From NCBI GenBank assembly GCA_013399875.1, contig VXAZ01001682.1:248001-312000 (forward strand): DNA of 64,000 nt, given 5' to 3'. The notes beneath the pieces were generated by a model, which ran no database searches, had not been told where the DNA came from, and worked only from the letters and a program-made list of their open reading frames with translations. The position numbers were made by a program, and so were the translations under genes. Positions within the stretch are counted from its first letter, which is position 1. Every line of letters starts with the position of its first letter. Shown here in pieces: positions 48,580-59,912 of this stretch. This stretch comes from Gymnorhina tibicen. Lineage: Eukaryota; Chordata; Aves; Passeriformes; Artamidae.

Positions 48580-48683
48580 AAAAAGAGAGGAAAAAGGGGA
48601 AAAAAAAAAAAGAGAGGAAGGAAGGAAGGAAGGAAGGAAGGAAGGAAGGAAGGAAGGAAGGAAGGAAGGAAGGAAAAGAAAGG
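48580..48683 (+). repeat. (GGAA)n microsatellite in a polypurine tract
   Basis: Directly after the CR1 tail comes an A/G-only stretch ending in about 15 tandem GGAA tetramers (48616-48674). On the other strand this gives a chance FLPS-repeat frame. Adjacency to the CR1 3' tail suggests growth from the retroposon's terminal sequence. Confidence 0.95.
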
Positions 48684-49797
48684 CTGGTTTGTAAAGACAC
48701 AGTCAAGGACAAATACTCAGTTGGTCTAAATCACTCAGAGGAACTTGCCTAATAGTACCTATTTATTTTCTCTTCAGCAAACACATTCCCTGTCACATCA
48801 TGTGGGAGCTCCCACGCAGCTCCACATTTCTCCTATTCTGATCAAGGATGTATCTCTCTTTGCTTATACCAGGCACTGAGCGTCTTCAAGATACTAAGCA
48901 ACCAAAGAGAAAACAAATTATTAAATGGATCTGCTGAAGTAAAAAAAGAAATTTTACATTTAGGAGCATCTGACCCTCCATCTCTTAGCAGTTAGAACAC
49001 ACAAACTATTAAAAACTCGGGCTGGTGCCTAGACCAGCTGATCTCTGTTTCCCTTGTTCTCTCAGGAATTAAAGTGTACATCCTGCAAACTAGATATTCA
49101 TCACCTACCATTTAAAACCCTATTACTTTATTCTGATTTATACTTGATCAATAAAATAAAAAGTACATTAACAATGAAAAAATACATAAATGTCTTTTAA
49201 TTTCCTATTAACCCACAGTTCCTTTTTACCATCACTGCTGTAAGAAAGTACATCAAAATGCAGTCTATTCCAAATGAACAAAGTATTAGGAATACAAGAG
49301 AAATATAGCAGAACACCTGATCATTAAGCCATGATGATTACAAACTATTAATGTCATAATGACCCATCTTCCTTGGCATTAAAGAGTGATACATATGTTA
49401 ATTCATCTATCCAAATTTATTATACTTAAAAGCTATGAATGGTTAAGTTATTCATATACGTAGAAGCGTTATTGGTTTGGGTGGATTTTTGGAACATGAG
49501 CTACTAAACTAAAACATTTTCAATCTGTCGGTTCATATTTGTTGTCTCCAACCTTCTTAAAAGAGGTGTTTGGCCAAGCATTGCTCTATTTATTTTCAAA
49601 AATATTTTAGAATACAGGGAAAATTCCAATAAACCAGGGTAAAATTCTTATGACCCAATATTTTAAAAGAAAAATGTGAGTAATTGCAGCACGAAATTTT
49701 TGTCTGACATCTAGCCTGGGGGGAAAAAAATAGCCTGAACAATATGTGAATTGATTAATAAGGAGTTTAAATGGCAGTATGTAAATCAGAGTTCCAC
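48684..49797. other. Unique AT-rich non-coding stretch
   Basis: No element or gene recognised. Confidence 0.5.
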
Positions 49798-50013
49798 CAC
49801 AGAATCATGGTATAATCTGAGTTGGAAGGGACCCACAATGGTCATCAAGTCCAGCCCCTGGCCCTGCACAGGACAGCCCCAAGAGTCACAACATGTGCCT
49901 GAGAGAGTTTTCCAGACTCTCCTTGAACTCTGCCAGGCTTGGTGCTGTGACCACTTGCCTGGGGAGCCTGTTCAGTGCCCAACCACCTTCCGGGTGAATA
50001 ACCTTTTTCTAAG
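49798..50013 (-). mobile_element. CR1: CR1 LINE 3' part
   Basis: cacagaatcatggtataatc (49798-49817), tgagttggaagggacccaca, ggtcatcaagtccagcccct (49840-49859), actctgccaggcttggtgct (49927-49946), and ggggagcctgttcagtgccc. Reverse-oriented CR1 3' end, the least diverged copy of its type in the window. Confidence 0.93.
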
Positions 50014-50704
50014 TGTGAGAATAGATCTTTCTAAAAGAATCTAGTGCATTTTTTTCTTAAGACAGCAGGCTTGGATGAAAGACAATAATGTCAAAACTGT
50101 AGAAATCACTATGGTATTTGACTTTACACCAGAAAACAACTTGTTCAAGAACTAGGAGGATCTGAAACGAATATGTAGATGTTGAACTTTTTACAACCCG
50201 TTGACTGATAGTTTTTGACATGAAATTGCAAACAGAGTGTATATTTAGTTGGGTTTCTAAGCAGAAAATACTGAAAAGAGAGGTTACTGAGACACACAAA
50301 AAGTGTGCTTTTATCAGCTGTCAAGCTATTTATGAAAGAATAAAGAATAATATATTGGCCCCTTTCCTCTTGGAAATTAGTGACTTTGGAAAAAATCATG
50401 ACTTCCGAGTGTCACATAGTCAGAAATGATAATATGACTGTTGGATACATAAATTTGAGGATTTTTGAGTGCATGAACAGAAAATACACACAGCCTCTCA
50501 ATTTGATAAAGTATCACAGCTGTAGGATTGCTCCTTCTAGTTCAGGTCTGTACTCATCCACTTCAGGATGGATATCAAAATGTCAGAAAGGTCACATGGG
50601 TAACTCACACTGCCCACCAGTTATCACATACAGATCTGAAAAGTGAATTAAAGATTCCTCTATCTCCTAGGTAATCAAACAGAAAGATCTAACCTAGACT
50701 AAAA
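50014..50704. other. Unique non-coding stretch
   Basis: No recognised repeat or exon. Overlapping frames on both strands lack protein-like character. Confidence 0.5.
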
Positions 50705-50965
50705 AGCTCAGACAAGAAATAAGTCATGAGCTGTCAACAGGCAAGGTTCTTAACCATCGGAACAACTTATCAACAGCTATGATGGATTTTCTATCCCTGG
50801 AAAATTTTAAATAAATATTGAATGCTTTTCTGAAAGCTCCATCTCAGCTCAAGGAGAGTTAATGGCCTTGAAAAAGGAATCAGTTAAAGCAGGTCCTATG
50901 GCTTGGTTTATGCATTTTACACTGGATAATTACTATAGTTTCTTCTGGCTTTAAAAGCTGCTACA
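50705..50965 (+). mobile_element. CR1: Ancient amniote-type CR1-like LINE 3' end
   Basis: Differs from the avian CR1s above. The order ttcttaaccatcggaacaac (50749-50768), gatggattttctatccctgg (50780-50799), aaattttaaataaatattga, tcctatggcttggtttatgc (50895-50914), and tagtttcttctggctttaaa (50936-50955) parallels a CR1 3' end common in turtle and crocodilian genomes (ccattggaacaa, ggtggattctccatcactgg, cctatggcctgtgttat, ggtcccttctggcctta). Matches are interrupted by many substitutions, fitting an old insertion. Recognised from memory, not by search. Confidence 0.75.
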
Positions 50966-51679
50966 CTAGGAAAAAAGCAAGACATTCAAGACTTGTAACT
51001 AGGGTTTAAGGACTAGAATTTAGCATTTTCCTGTTTAATACTTGAGTGGATGACTTGGGTGTCCATGATGAGGCAGTGACTTATGAATTCTGTCATAGTT
51101 ACTGTTTCCAGAATGTTTCTATAGGGAGATCTATCACTGTTCAGGCTTATTTTACATTAGTAACCTGATGCTGGATTTTTTTAAAGGCTGGAAAATAGAA
51201 TCCTTAGTTTCACAGAGAATCTTGAGTATTATGTGAAGTCATGGTCCTTCAGCTTCCTGTTGAAAGTTCTGAAAAGGATCTAGGGAAAGCTTAACCATCT
51301 GTTCAAGCATTCTCTGTTACAGATATTGACATTTGCTAAAGGCAGATCTGCTTTTCCCAAACAGCTCCCTGCTGCCCAGTCATTACAGCTCCAAGCCAAC
51401 CAAACCTTGTGAAACCCAGTTGCTTAACTCATCTTTACCATATAATTTGGATCTTTTTCCCAAGCAGCCACTTCTTGTTTCCACAAATATCCACCGAGAC
51501 ATTGAAAACAAAGGTAATTGTGTATCTCCTGCTACAAATACCCAGCTGTTTACCCAAACTCATTTCACACAGCTTCTACCTGCTTATCTTTACTATTGGA
51601 ATGGTAAGATCTTGGCTGTAAAGACAAGTTAATCAATCAACTAGTGCAGAATATCTTACTGTGAGGACCCTGATTTAAC
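50966..51679. other. Unique non-coding stretch
   Basis: No recognised feature. A 99-codon plus frame at 51333-51632 has no family resemblance. Confidence 0.5.
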
Positions 51680-52289
51680 TCATAGAACCATAGCATTAAT
51701 TGGGTTGGGAGGGACATTAAAAATCATCTCATTCCCAGCCCTCTACCATGGGCAGGGACACCTTCCACTAGACTAGGCTACTTTAAGCTGCATCCAGTCT
51801 GGCCTTGAACTCTTCCAGGGACGGGGCATCCACATTTTTTGGACAGCCCGTGCCAGTACCTCACCACCTTCACAGGAAGAATTTCTTCCTTATATCCAAT
51901 CTAAATCTATCCTCTTTCAGTTAAAAGCCCTTCCCTCTTGTCCTATCACTACAGCTCCTTGCCAGAAGTCTCTCCAGAAATCTTGTAGGCCCCCTTCAAG
52001 TGCTGGCAGGCTGCAAAAAGGTCTCCCTGGAACTTTATTTTCTCCAGACTTAAAAACCTCAGCTCTTTCAGCCTATCTTTGCAGAAGAAGTTTTCCAGCC
52101 CTCTGATCATCTTCATGGTCTCCCCTGGACTCGCTCCAATAGGTCAGTGCCGTTCCTGTGCTGAGGACCCAGGTGGAGTCTCACCAGGACAGAGTATTGG
52201 AGGAGAATCACTTCCCACAACCTGCTGGTCACCCTTCTTTTGCTGCAGCCCAGGATTTATTTGGCTTTCTGGGCTGCAAGTGCACATTG
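51680..52289 (-). mobile_element. CR1: CR1 LINE 3' part (~610 bp)
   Basis: tcatagaaccatagcattaa, ttgggttgggagggacatta (51700-51719), accttccactagactaggct (51760-51779), tggccttgaactcttccagg (51801-51820), tcttgtcctatcactacagc (51936-51955), ggtctccctggaactttatt (52020-52039), ctctgatcatcttcatggtc (52100-52119), and tggctttctgggctgcaagt (52262-52281). Nearly collinear with the avian CR1 consensus in reverse, reaching into the end of ORF2. Confidence 0.95.
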
Positions 52290-55200
52290 TTGTTGTATTG
52301 CCAAGCATCAGTAACTTAACAAAGATCTCAGGAAGTTCACAGAACTCACACTGTGAGAAATAATGCAGAGCACATTAACGTATCTTTTTTCCATCATATA
52401 TTCATTTAAATCAAATAAATCCACTCAAAAGCCTAATTTTGACTCTGTCAGAGGTCTTTTATTATGTTATTATGATCACATGTAGCAGCATGAAATCAGT
52501 GATGTAAATCTATAGATAACACGTTAGTTAATGGTTTTCTAAGTGTATTGAAAACTCTGTTTCCAGAGGTTTACAGTGCCTCAACATTTAAATCTATATC
52601 AAAGCATCCTTCCCACAAGCAGTTTCATGATGACCAGTCAAGCTTAGTCAAATTTTGCTGTACATCTTCTCTACAGTGCTTAACATATTCTAAAAAGCCA
52701 AGAATATGACAAACAAGAATTATTAAATACCACCGGCCTAGGTGCAAAAAAAGCTTTATAGAGATTAATAAAACTACAAGGGCAATAAAGCAAAACCTTT
52801 CAACTCATGGGAAAATAATAATGCCTTTTATAACATTTCTGATATTTAAGGTGACTGAGGCTGGAATTACTTTGTCTTAGTTATTGATTTTCAAGCCTTC
52901 ATGGTTACTGTTCTTTAAACATTGTGGAGTCATACTATGCTTTGCCACAGACTCTAAACCAACAAGCAGCTGAAAGGCCACTGGAGCCCCGAAACCACAA
53001 CATTTCATGTGAGGTCTTTTTTCCATCTTCAACTGACTCATGAAACTTCTGTTTAGGCCCCTTTTCTTTAGCAAAAGTAAAATTACATCCCACCTACCTC
53101 CCTTCCTCCCTCCAGCTTGCTGTGCAGTGATTAACAGCAGTCTTTGTAGACAATTATTTCTTCCTTTACATTAATCAGTAGGAGCAGAGTGACTCCCTCC
53201 ACCAACAACCGTGTAAGTCCTGCTAGGTCATCTGCCCTTCCCTCCACTGGAGCAGAAGGTATAAGCCTATGCTCAATTGGCTGCATTCTTGATACTCAAA
53301 TATCTCTACTCTTTTTTCAGCCTAATAGGAAAGTTATCAAGGAATTGTCTCCTTAACTGGTGATTTAGAAGCTCTCATTTTCACTTCTAGAAATGGATAA
53401 ATGAGCATTTCAGAGAATCATGATTTTAAGTAGATGAAAACTGCACTGATGAAAGACCCTTCTATATTGCCGGAGTAGTCTCAAAGATAGCTTTGGTCTG
53501 TCTTTTTAGCATAATAAGAGTCAGGCTCAGAAATCTAAAACCATCACGATGTCCATTAGGACCTGGTGCTCATAAAGCCAGAGGCCCCAGGCTGGCGTGT
53601 ACTGGGACTGGGATCCCCATTTGGAAGAGAGAGCTGCACCAACATCCTACACACACAGAGATGTGGAGAACATGGCACAGAGAATAAAAGCTGAAGAATA
53701 GCATCCAACACTTGTTTTTGTACAGAAAGTGAGAGTTTGCCATCTCCAAGACAAGAATGCATGAAATTCCAGCTGTGTTGCACTATGCACATCATTTCTT
53801 CCCATCACCCTTCAAACTTGAGAAAAAGAAGATTTTTGTTTGTTCTCCTTCAAGAGCTTTTCTCTTGATTAAGCAGCTCTTCCACCTCCCTGAATGAGGC
53901 TGCACTTGGACAGAAGGCAAGGGGAGACTGATTTTACATGATGCTTGTGACAGGGAGACCATTAACCATAAGGGGCATAAAAAGACCATAATAATTTTTA
54001 TGGTCTTTTCAGTGGTCATTGCACATATGCAAGAGAAGAGAGGAAACTGTGGGATATCTAATGTGATAGAAAGAAAACTGAAGCCATTACTGATATCTTA
54101 ATATCTGCTCAGTATTTAGAAGAAGAGTCTTACTACGCTTCAGCCTCTTAGTCGGGAGAAATTACAATGCCATATGAATAATAGATGAAGTGCTATTTTG
54201 ATGATGTAAATTAGTATTAATGCAGAAGATTATTTTAATAGTGTGCATAAATGGAATTTTCAGTGCTGAAAGGAACCCTAATTAAATCTGATTCTTTCAA
54301 CCATTCGCTGCTACGCCACTCAGCATTTTGGCGGGGGGGGCTGTTTGTTTTCTCTAACACTTATTTCTGTCTCCTCTTTAAATCATTTATTGTTATATTT
54401 AGTCACTACAATCAAAAAGTAAAATAAAACCTTAATGATGAAGTCAAACAAGAAGCCTTTTAATAATGCAGAGCACGCCGCACCAGAAGGAAAACATGCC
54501 AGTACCTAGGGAGAGTCATACTGGGGACAGGCATGCTTCAATGCTAGGCAGCTGGAAAAACTACTTTCCATTCCTCTTGCTTGTCTGTAACAAAACTTTG
54601 GAATTTCATCAGCACAGAACAGCCAAGAGCTGTTCCTGCAGAAAGCCCAAGGGATTTTTCTGCCTTGACCTTCTCTTTGCCCGTTGCACACAACATATAC
54701 AATGTGTACTGCTCAGTGATATACATTCACCATTACCACATAATTGGAACACTGCATTAGATCTGGCCTGGGAAAAACAGGCAGTCACATCACGTCTTTC
54801 AAAGGTTCTTTGTCCCACAGGAATTTGCCATTCAGCAGACATCTACCCAAAGCCCCGCTCACGTAAGAGTGACTTCCCTGTTTGGACTGACCTTCCGCAA
54901 GCTCAAGTGCTTCTAAATAATGTTTTCTAATCCGTGTGCAGGAAAAGAATTATATCAATGAGACTGCTCTACAACCTGTCACGTGCTGTGCTAGTCTTTT
55001 GAGCAATATTTATGACCATGTATTGTGCTATAAAGCATAATAAACAATGACAAAATATCAGTGGCATATTCATCTGAAGAATCATTATTTATATGTTTTA
55101 TGACAGGGCTCTTCCATAATTTATTGTAAAGTTGCTTGGTGTTGTAAATACATTGTGCAATAGTTTCTAATGTATGTCCACAATACATTATTGCAGCACT

Positions 55201-56518
55201 GAGATTAAAATCAGGTGTTTATTACTGAGGCATTTTTAATCTGGTACAAATCACAAAGGAGAAGCCAGGAGTGACTCACCAGCTTGGTAGAAATTTGAGT
55301 TAATGAAATACTTACATGAGAACAATAGTTGCTGTCAAACTGGAAGGCCATTGACAACAGACTGCAGAGCTTCTGCATTCAGGACACTGAATGAGGCTTA
55401 TTTCAAGTTCATTTCATCTGCTTTTTTTCTGGTGATGTTGATACAGATATAAATGCCTGTTTACAGATAAAAAATAGTTTTTTTAATCACTCCCCTGGAT
55501 AAAGAAAGCCATGAGGAGTTTAAGTTTTTGTTGTTCTCCTGCGACCTTCAATAACATCTCTCTCAGGAAGGGTTATAGGTTATCACCCCTGCATGTCCAG
55601 GCTTTCCACCTCCACAGATGCCACTGGCTCCTCAAACCTGTCAGCAGAGCAGATGGTAACAGTGCTCCTCAACCAAGTTCTGAAGAATTGAGAGAGTTAC
55701 ACACCCAGGCCATGGAAAAAAGCAAAGAGGGGGAAAAATCCACTGTGATCAAGACACAGGTATTTGTGCTGTACACATCTATCCTCCAATCAAGTCATAC
55801 CTGTTTCTCCTCCTAAATCACATTTTTCTACTAAAGAAAACATCATTTTGAAGTGTGCAGTCACCACTTCTGTCTCCTCCAGATCCATTCCACCTTTTCA
55901 AGGATGCACACAAAATGTGACCCCCGACCGCTTGATAGCCATCTCAGCTTGCTCCGGGAAGGCAGCACTGCTCACTTGACTGACTCTCCACAGCACAGGT
56001 TTTTGGGGGTTCTCCCCACCACCCCCTTGATTGCATCCAACCATAGAACTAGACTAGGAGAATAAACAAACTTATTGACCAAGTGACACCTGGGTCAAAC
56101 CTGGGTGCAGACACAGCATACAGTGTATCGCAGAAAAAACGTTCCCCAAGCAAACCAGTCAAGTTCATAAACTCCAGTGGGCTTGGGGAAATGTCAGTTC
56201 AGGTCCATCACCAATAAATCTATTTCAACACTGATATCTGTGGTCACATTTAATTTTCTTCTATGACTTGTGTTGTGTGACTGGGTTGTGCTTCCTCTGT
56301 GCTGTTCTTCAGGGCCAGCACCAGGGTGAGATTTTTCAGCAAGACCTGCACCTTGCACAAAAACGGGAGGTTAAAATAATATGCGGCTAATAATTAACTC
56401 ATCTTCTCATAATTTTAAATTTCTCATAACACTATATTAAAAAATATAGTGCAGTCATAGACCTAAAGGTATATCATTGCCATCAGTGTCATAAAAATTG
56501 CTCTCAGAGAAGCAATAG
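52290..56518. other. Unique non-coding stretch
   Basis: 4.2 kb without recognised repeats. 54170-54470 is AT-rich with many TAAT/ATTA words and a G8 run near 54331, and could be a conserved non-coding element. A 154-codon plus frame at 54466-54930 has no recognised domain. An 8-bp inverted repeat (cactatat ... atatagtg) lies at 56430-56451. Confidence 0.5.
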
Positions 56519-58020
56519 TGAGAACTCCAACACTGCATATTCTCAGCCAACTTTCAGGGTTTGTAATGTGTCACTGCTACTTGTCTGCAGTCATTAAGGA
56601 GGTCATCTGACAAGACGGACCTGAACTTGGACTTCAATATTTTCGTCATGGAAATTTAAGCTTCAGTCAGATGTGTTGACCTGAAAGAGGCACTTAATCA
56701 AAAGGGATCTCTGCTCAGAAAGAAAAAGCTGAGGTTTTTCCAGTAATGGCTAAAAATATGGTTGTCGTGGCTGTGCATTTAATTGCACATCTTTTTTCAA
56801 GGTTATGATTTCCATTCCAGTTCAATGACATTTATTTTCAACACACTTCCAATCTGAATAGAAATTTTGCATATAAGTTTAGCAGGCACAAAACTAGCAA
56901 AGAGGTGTGTTGTAGCTGAAGATAGAAAGTAACATCTTAAAATGCTCCTTCACGTTTTCCAAATAATCTGAGTACATCATCTTAGGAAAGTTTGTTTCTT
57001 CTTTGACTTTCTTTTGAAATGTAGAGAAAATAAATTTGTTTTGAACTAGGCTAAGTTCGAGCTTCATTCCTAAAGCAGTTACTGATGAAATAATTTGTGT
57101 CTGTTTTACTTTCACCTTGAGTTTCAAGATTAAGGTCTTTACGTTTGGATGTCAGCTCAAAAATTAAAGCCAAAAACCAGACGCATGTGGAGGACCACTG
57201 AGTCCTTTGTACTGCTTGCCTCTCTCATCCAAGTAGTTCCGTATTTCTGGAAGAAGATTTTGAAATCTTACCAGTGTTTTTTGTTGCAGTATTGTGTGGA
57301 GAAGGCAGGCAGCTGTAACGTGGACTATTCAAAGATAATTTTGAAAATGTAAGTAATGGAGTCTGACAGGGATGAAATTTTCTGTCCTTAGGATGTTGTG
57401 TGGTACCAAAGGAGTGCTGTTAACCTTAGCAGGGAATTAGGGGCCCTGGAAAGACAACTCCAGTGCAGTATCCTCATCACTCAGGCAAGGGAAAACCACC
57501 AGCTGCTGGTATTGAAACAAGCCGAGGAATGAGCACTTTCATGTCTTCCATCTACCTTGTGAATAGCAAGGAAATGTTTCCTTCCAGTGTTTTTTGTTAG
57601 AGTTTTAACCCAATTCCATGGACATCATTCAAGTGAGTTCTGGGCTGTGTTGACAGCAGCTGCTGACTCGTCCAAGAGGAAGACAGTAAGCATGCGGCTT
57701 CCAACTTTTTTCAGTTTCTCCTCAAATTTTCCTCTTACAGCTTCAATTTCCACTGCTGCCACACTCCTAGAAATCTGAATACCATACATAAGTCAGAATA
57801 TGTATTTATAGTTTTCAGACAATAAGTTTCCAGTTGCAAGGTGACCCTTTTCTACCAGCTCAACATCTTCATTGCATTTATTTTTGGAGAAGTTTTCTGG
57901 TGGAAGATGAAGATTTATGTTGGATTCATAAATGTGAGTAGGACGAACACCAACTTCACATCTGGAGTACACCAGTTCTTCCACATTGGCTGTTTTTCTG
58001 ACTGATAAAGGACCTTCCTC
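56519..58020 (-). pseudogene. Decayed hAT-superfamily transposase (DNA transposon relic)
   Basis: Minus-strand translation in shifting frames gives blocks in the order of a vertebrate hAT transposase (Charlie-like, the kind related to the domesticated GTF2IRD2, ZBED5 and FAM200 proteins). Block 1 (57774-57625) runs from FEEKLKKV to FLLDESAAAVNTAQ, matching the LDEST-D-nTAQ motif around a catalytic Asp. Block 2 (about 57260-57160) reads EIRNYLDERGKQYKGLS, like the ..FL.ek.k...Ls segment before the LNLQLQG motif. Block 3 (57127-56894) runs ISSVTALGMKLELSLVQNKF and YLENVKEHFKMLLSIF, like the post-LQGK F..KL.L segment. Block 4 (about 56640-56519) reads ILKSKFRSVLSDDLLNDCRQ and ends KLAENMQCWSSH, like the hAT C-terminal dimerisation end. 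Stops and frameshifts separate the blocks, and the region between blocks 1 and 2 is not recognisable. No BED zinc finger or terminal inverted repeats could be fixed. Not functional. Confidence 0.72.
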
Positions 58021-59285
58021 TCAACACATTTTGGTCTTCCAAACAGCTCAGAATGATGCCACCTGCTTCCTTTTTATTCATCATGCCAGGTGGCAGGCAG
58101 GAGGCACAGATATCCAGGTTTTCATCCCCTGACACCCAAACTGGAAATGCTTATGGTGTTTTTCCAGATCTTCTTCTTTGGCTTAATTTGTGCACCTTCT
58201 GTCAAAGAAATGCTGAACAACCCTCTGGAAACCCAAAAGGCAGGTATCCTGAAGTAGGGACATTGATGGATACTTCAGAAATTACTTGGCCTTAGCTATC
58301 TGCATTTCTAAAATTCAAATAATGATTGTTACTTACCTTGAGGGCATACTGGGAAGATTAATTCATTAACTGTGTTCAGAAAGCAGAACAGTATCTTTTG
58401 GCTCCTAGTTTAAATTCAGTAGCCAATGTTAAGTTCCTAAATCAATATGTAGAGATGTGAACAAAAAAGATTTGTCTTTCAAAGGAGTTTGTGTCCATTC
58501 ATCTCTCAGCAAGAACTCTCCTACTCTCTCTACTTTTAATTGACTCAGTTGAGAATTGGGAACCAAACCTCTGACCATTATGATCTAAATTTGTGTTTGT
58601 CAGAGGAAAAATCCAGCCCAAATAACACAGCTATTTTACTCTCCACTGCAGCAGCTATCTATGATTAAAGTGTTATTCTCATTAACTTCATTATAAACCT
58701 CTGCAATCAGAAGATACTTCACTAACGGGAACTTTCTGATACTGCCTCTGCTCTGATTAAATGTCTTTGGCACATATTTGCAATTGCAAACATACATATA
58801 TATATATAAGCATTTCAAATGTCCATGCCATACTCTTACCTCTGCAGAATCATGGAGTAATTTTATCTCCTCATAAAACAGAGAGTATGTTATCTTACTC
58901 TTTATTTCCTTCCTATTTCATGAATCATCTGACCATAGCATTTTCATTTTAGAGGAAGACTGGAGATGATGTGGACCTGCATGTCAAATGTAGCTTTCCC
59001 CACTCCTCTTGTCCTCTCATTCCTTTTTAGATGTCAACTTTATTTCTTTCAACTTCCTCTGAAATACCTGATGCTTTCAGGTGATGTCACTGTTTTTAGA
59101 ATGAAGACTAAATTGTTAAATATCTTTATCATTCTTCAGGGTTTCTGCCAGCTGTCTAGAGGGGTGATGAAAGAACTCTTTCCTTCTTCGGTATAATTTG
59201 TCCCTTGCGGATGTTTTAGAGGAAGATTTTGCTTCTCTCTGAATCACTCCAGTTTGCTACAGACAGATATAGGTGATAAGTGATC
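58021..59285. other. Unique stretch beside the hAT relic
   Basis: 58021-58290 may include the decayed 5' part of the hAT element but gives no convincing motif. A short TA repeat occurs at 58797-58809. No gene recognised. Confidence 0.45.
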
Positions 59286-59912
59286 TCAGAATCACAGAAT
59301 CACAGAATCAATTTGGTTGGAAACAATGTCTAAGATCAACAAGTCCAAACTTTGACTGAACACCATGTCACTAGACCACAGCACTGAGTTCCACATCCAG
59401 TGATGGAAGCTCCACCACCTCTCTGAGCAGTCCATTCCAATGTTTGACAACCCTTTCTGTGAAGAAATTCCTCCTAATGTCCAGCCTGAACCTCTCCAGG
59501 CACACCTTGAGGCCATTTCCTCTCATCCTGTCACTGGTTGCCTGGGAGAAGAGACCGACCCCCACCTGGCTCCTGTCAGGGAATTGTAGAGAGTGATAAG
59601 GCCTCCCCTGAGCCTCCTTTTCTCCACACTGAGCCCTCCCAGCTCCCTCAGCTGCTCCTCATCAGCCTTGTGCACCAGACCCTTCCCCAGCTCTGTTGCC
59701 CTTCTCTGGACACGCTCCAGACCTCAATGTCCTTCCTAAACTGATGGGCCCAGAACTGGACACGGGATTGGAGGTGTGGCCAGTCACTGCCCTGGTCCTG
59801 CTGGCCACATTATTCTGACACAGAATGACAGGAGGCCAATGACCTCCTTGCCCACCTGGGCACACACTGGCTTGTGTTCAGGATGCCTCATGGATCAGAG
59901 AGGTGCAGAGGG
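59286..59912 (-). mobile_element. CR1: CR1 LINE 3' part (~625 bp)
   Basis: Triple antisense tail (cagaatcacagaatcacaga), ctccaccacctctctgagca (59410-59429), gtgaagaaattcctcctaat (59459-59478), gttgcctgggagaagagacc (59537-59556), ctcccagctccctcagctgc (59636-59655), cttctctggacacgctccag (59701-59720), and tgggcacacactggcttgtg (59858-59877). Minus-strand reading retains [20 protein letters not shown], the ORF2 C-terminus. Together with 51680 it is among the longest CR1 3' parts here. Confidence 0.95.

Noticed and set aside
48497..48712. Minus-strand frame with an FLPS repeat
   Set aside because: Direct translation of the GGAA microsatellite and a CR1 tail.
54466..54930. 154-codon plus-strand frame
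   Set aside because: No family resemblance; several overlapping frames on the other strand are equally open; chance length.
56430..56451. 8-bp inverted repeat as a hAT terminal repeat or microRNA hairpin
   Set aside because: Stem too short, AT-only core, and no match to hAT terminal motifs; common by chance in AT-rich DNA.
57149..57352. 67-codon plus-strand frame as a gene
   Set aside because: It is antisense to the hAT transposase relic, which explains the region better.
2091..59912. CR1 strand bias as evidence for an overlapping plus-strand host gene
   Set aside because: About 13 minus versus 8 plus copies is too small an imbalance to infer transcription direction.
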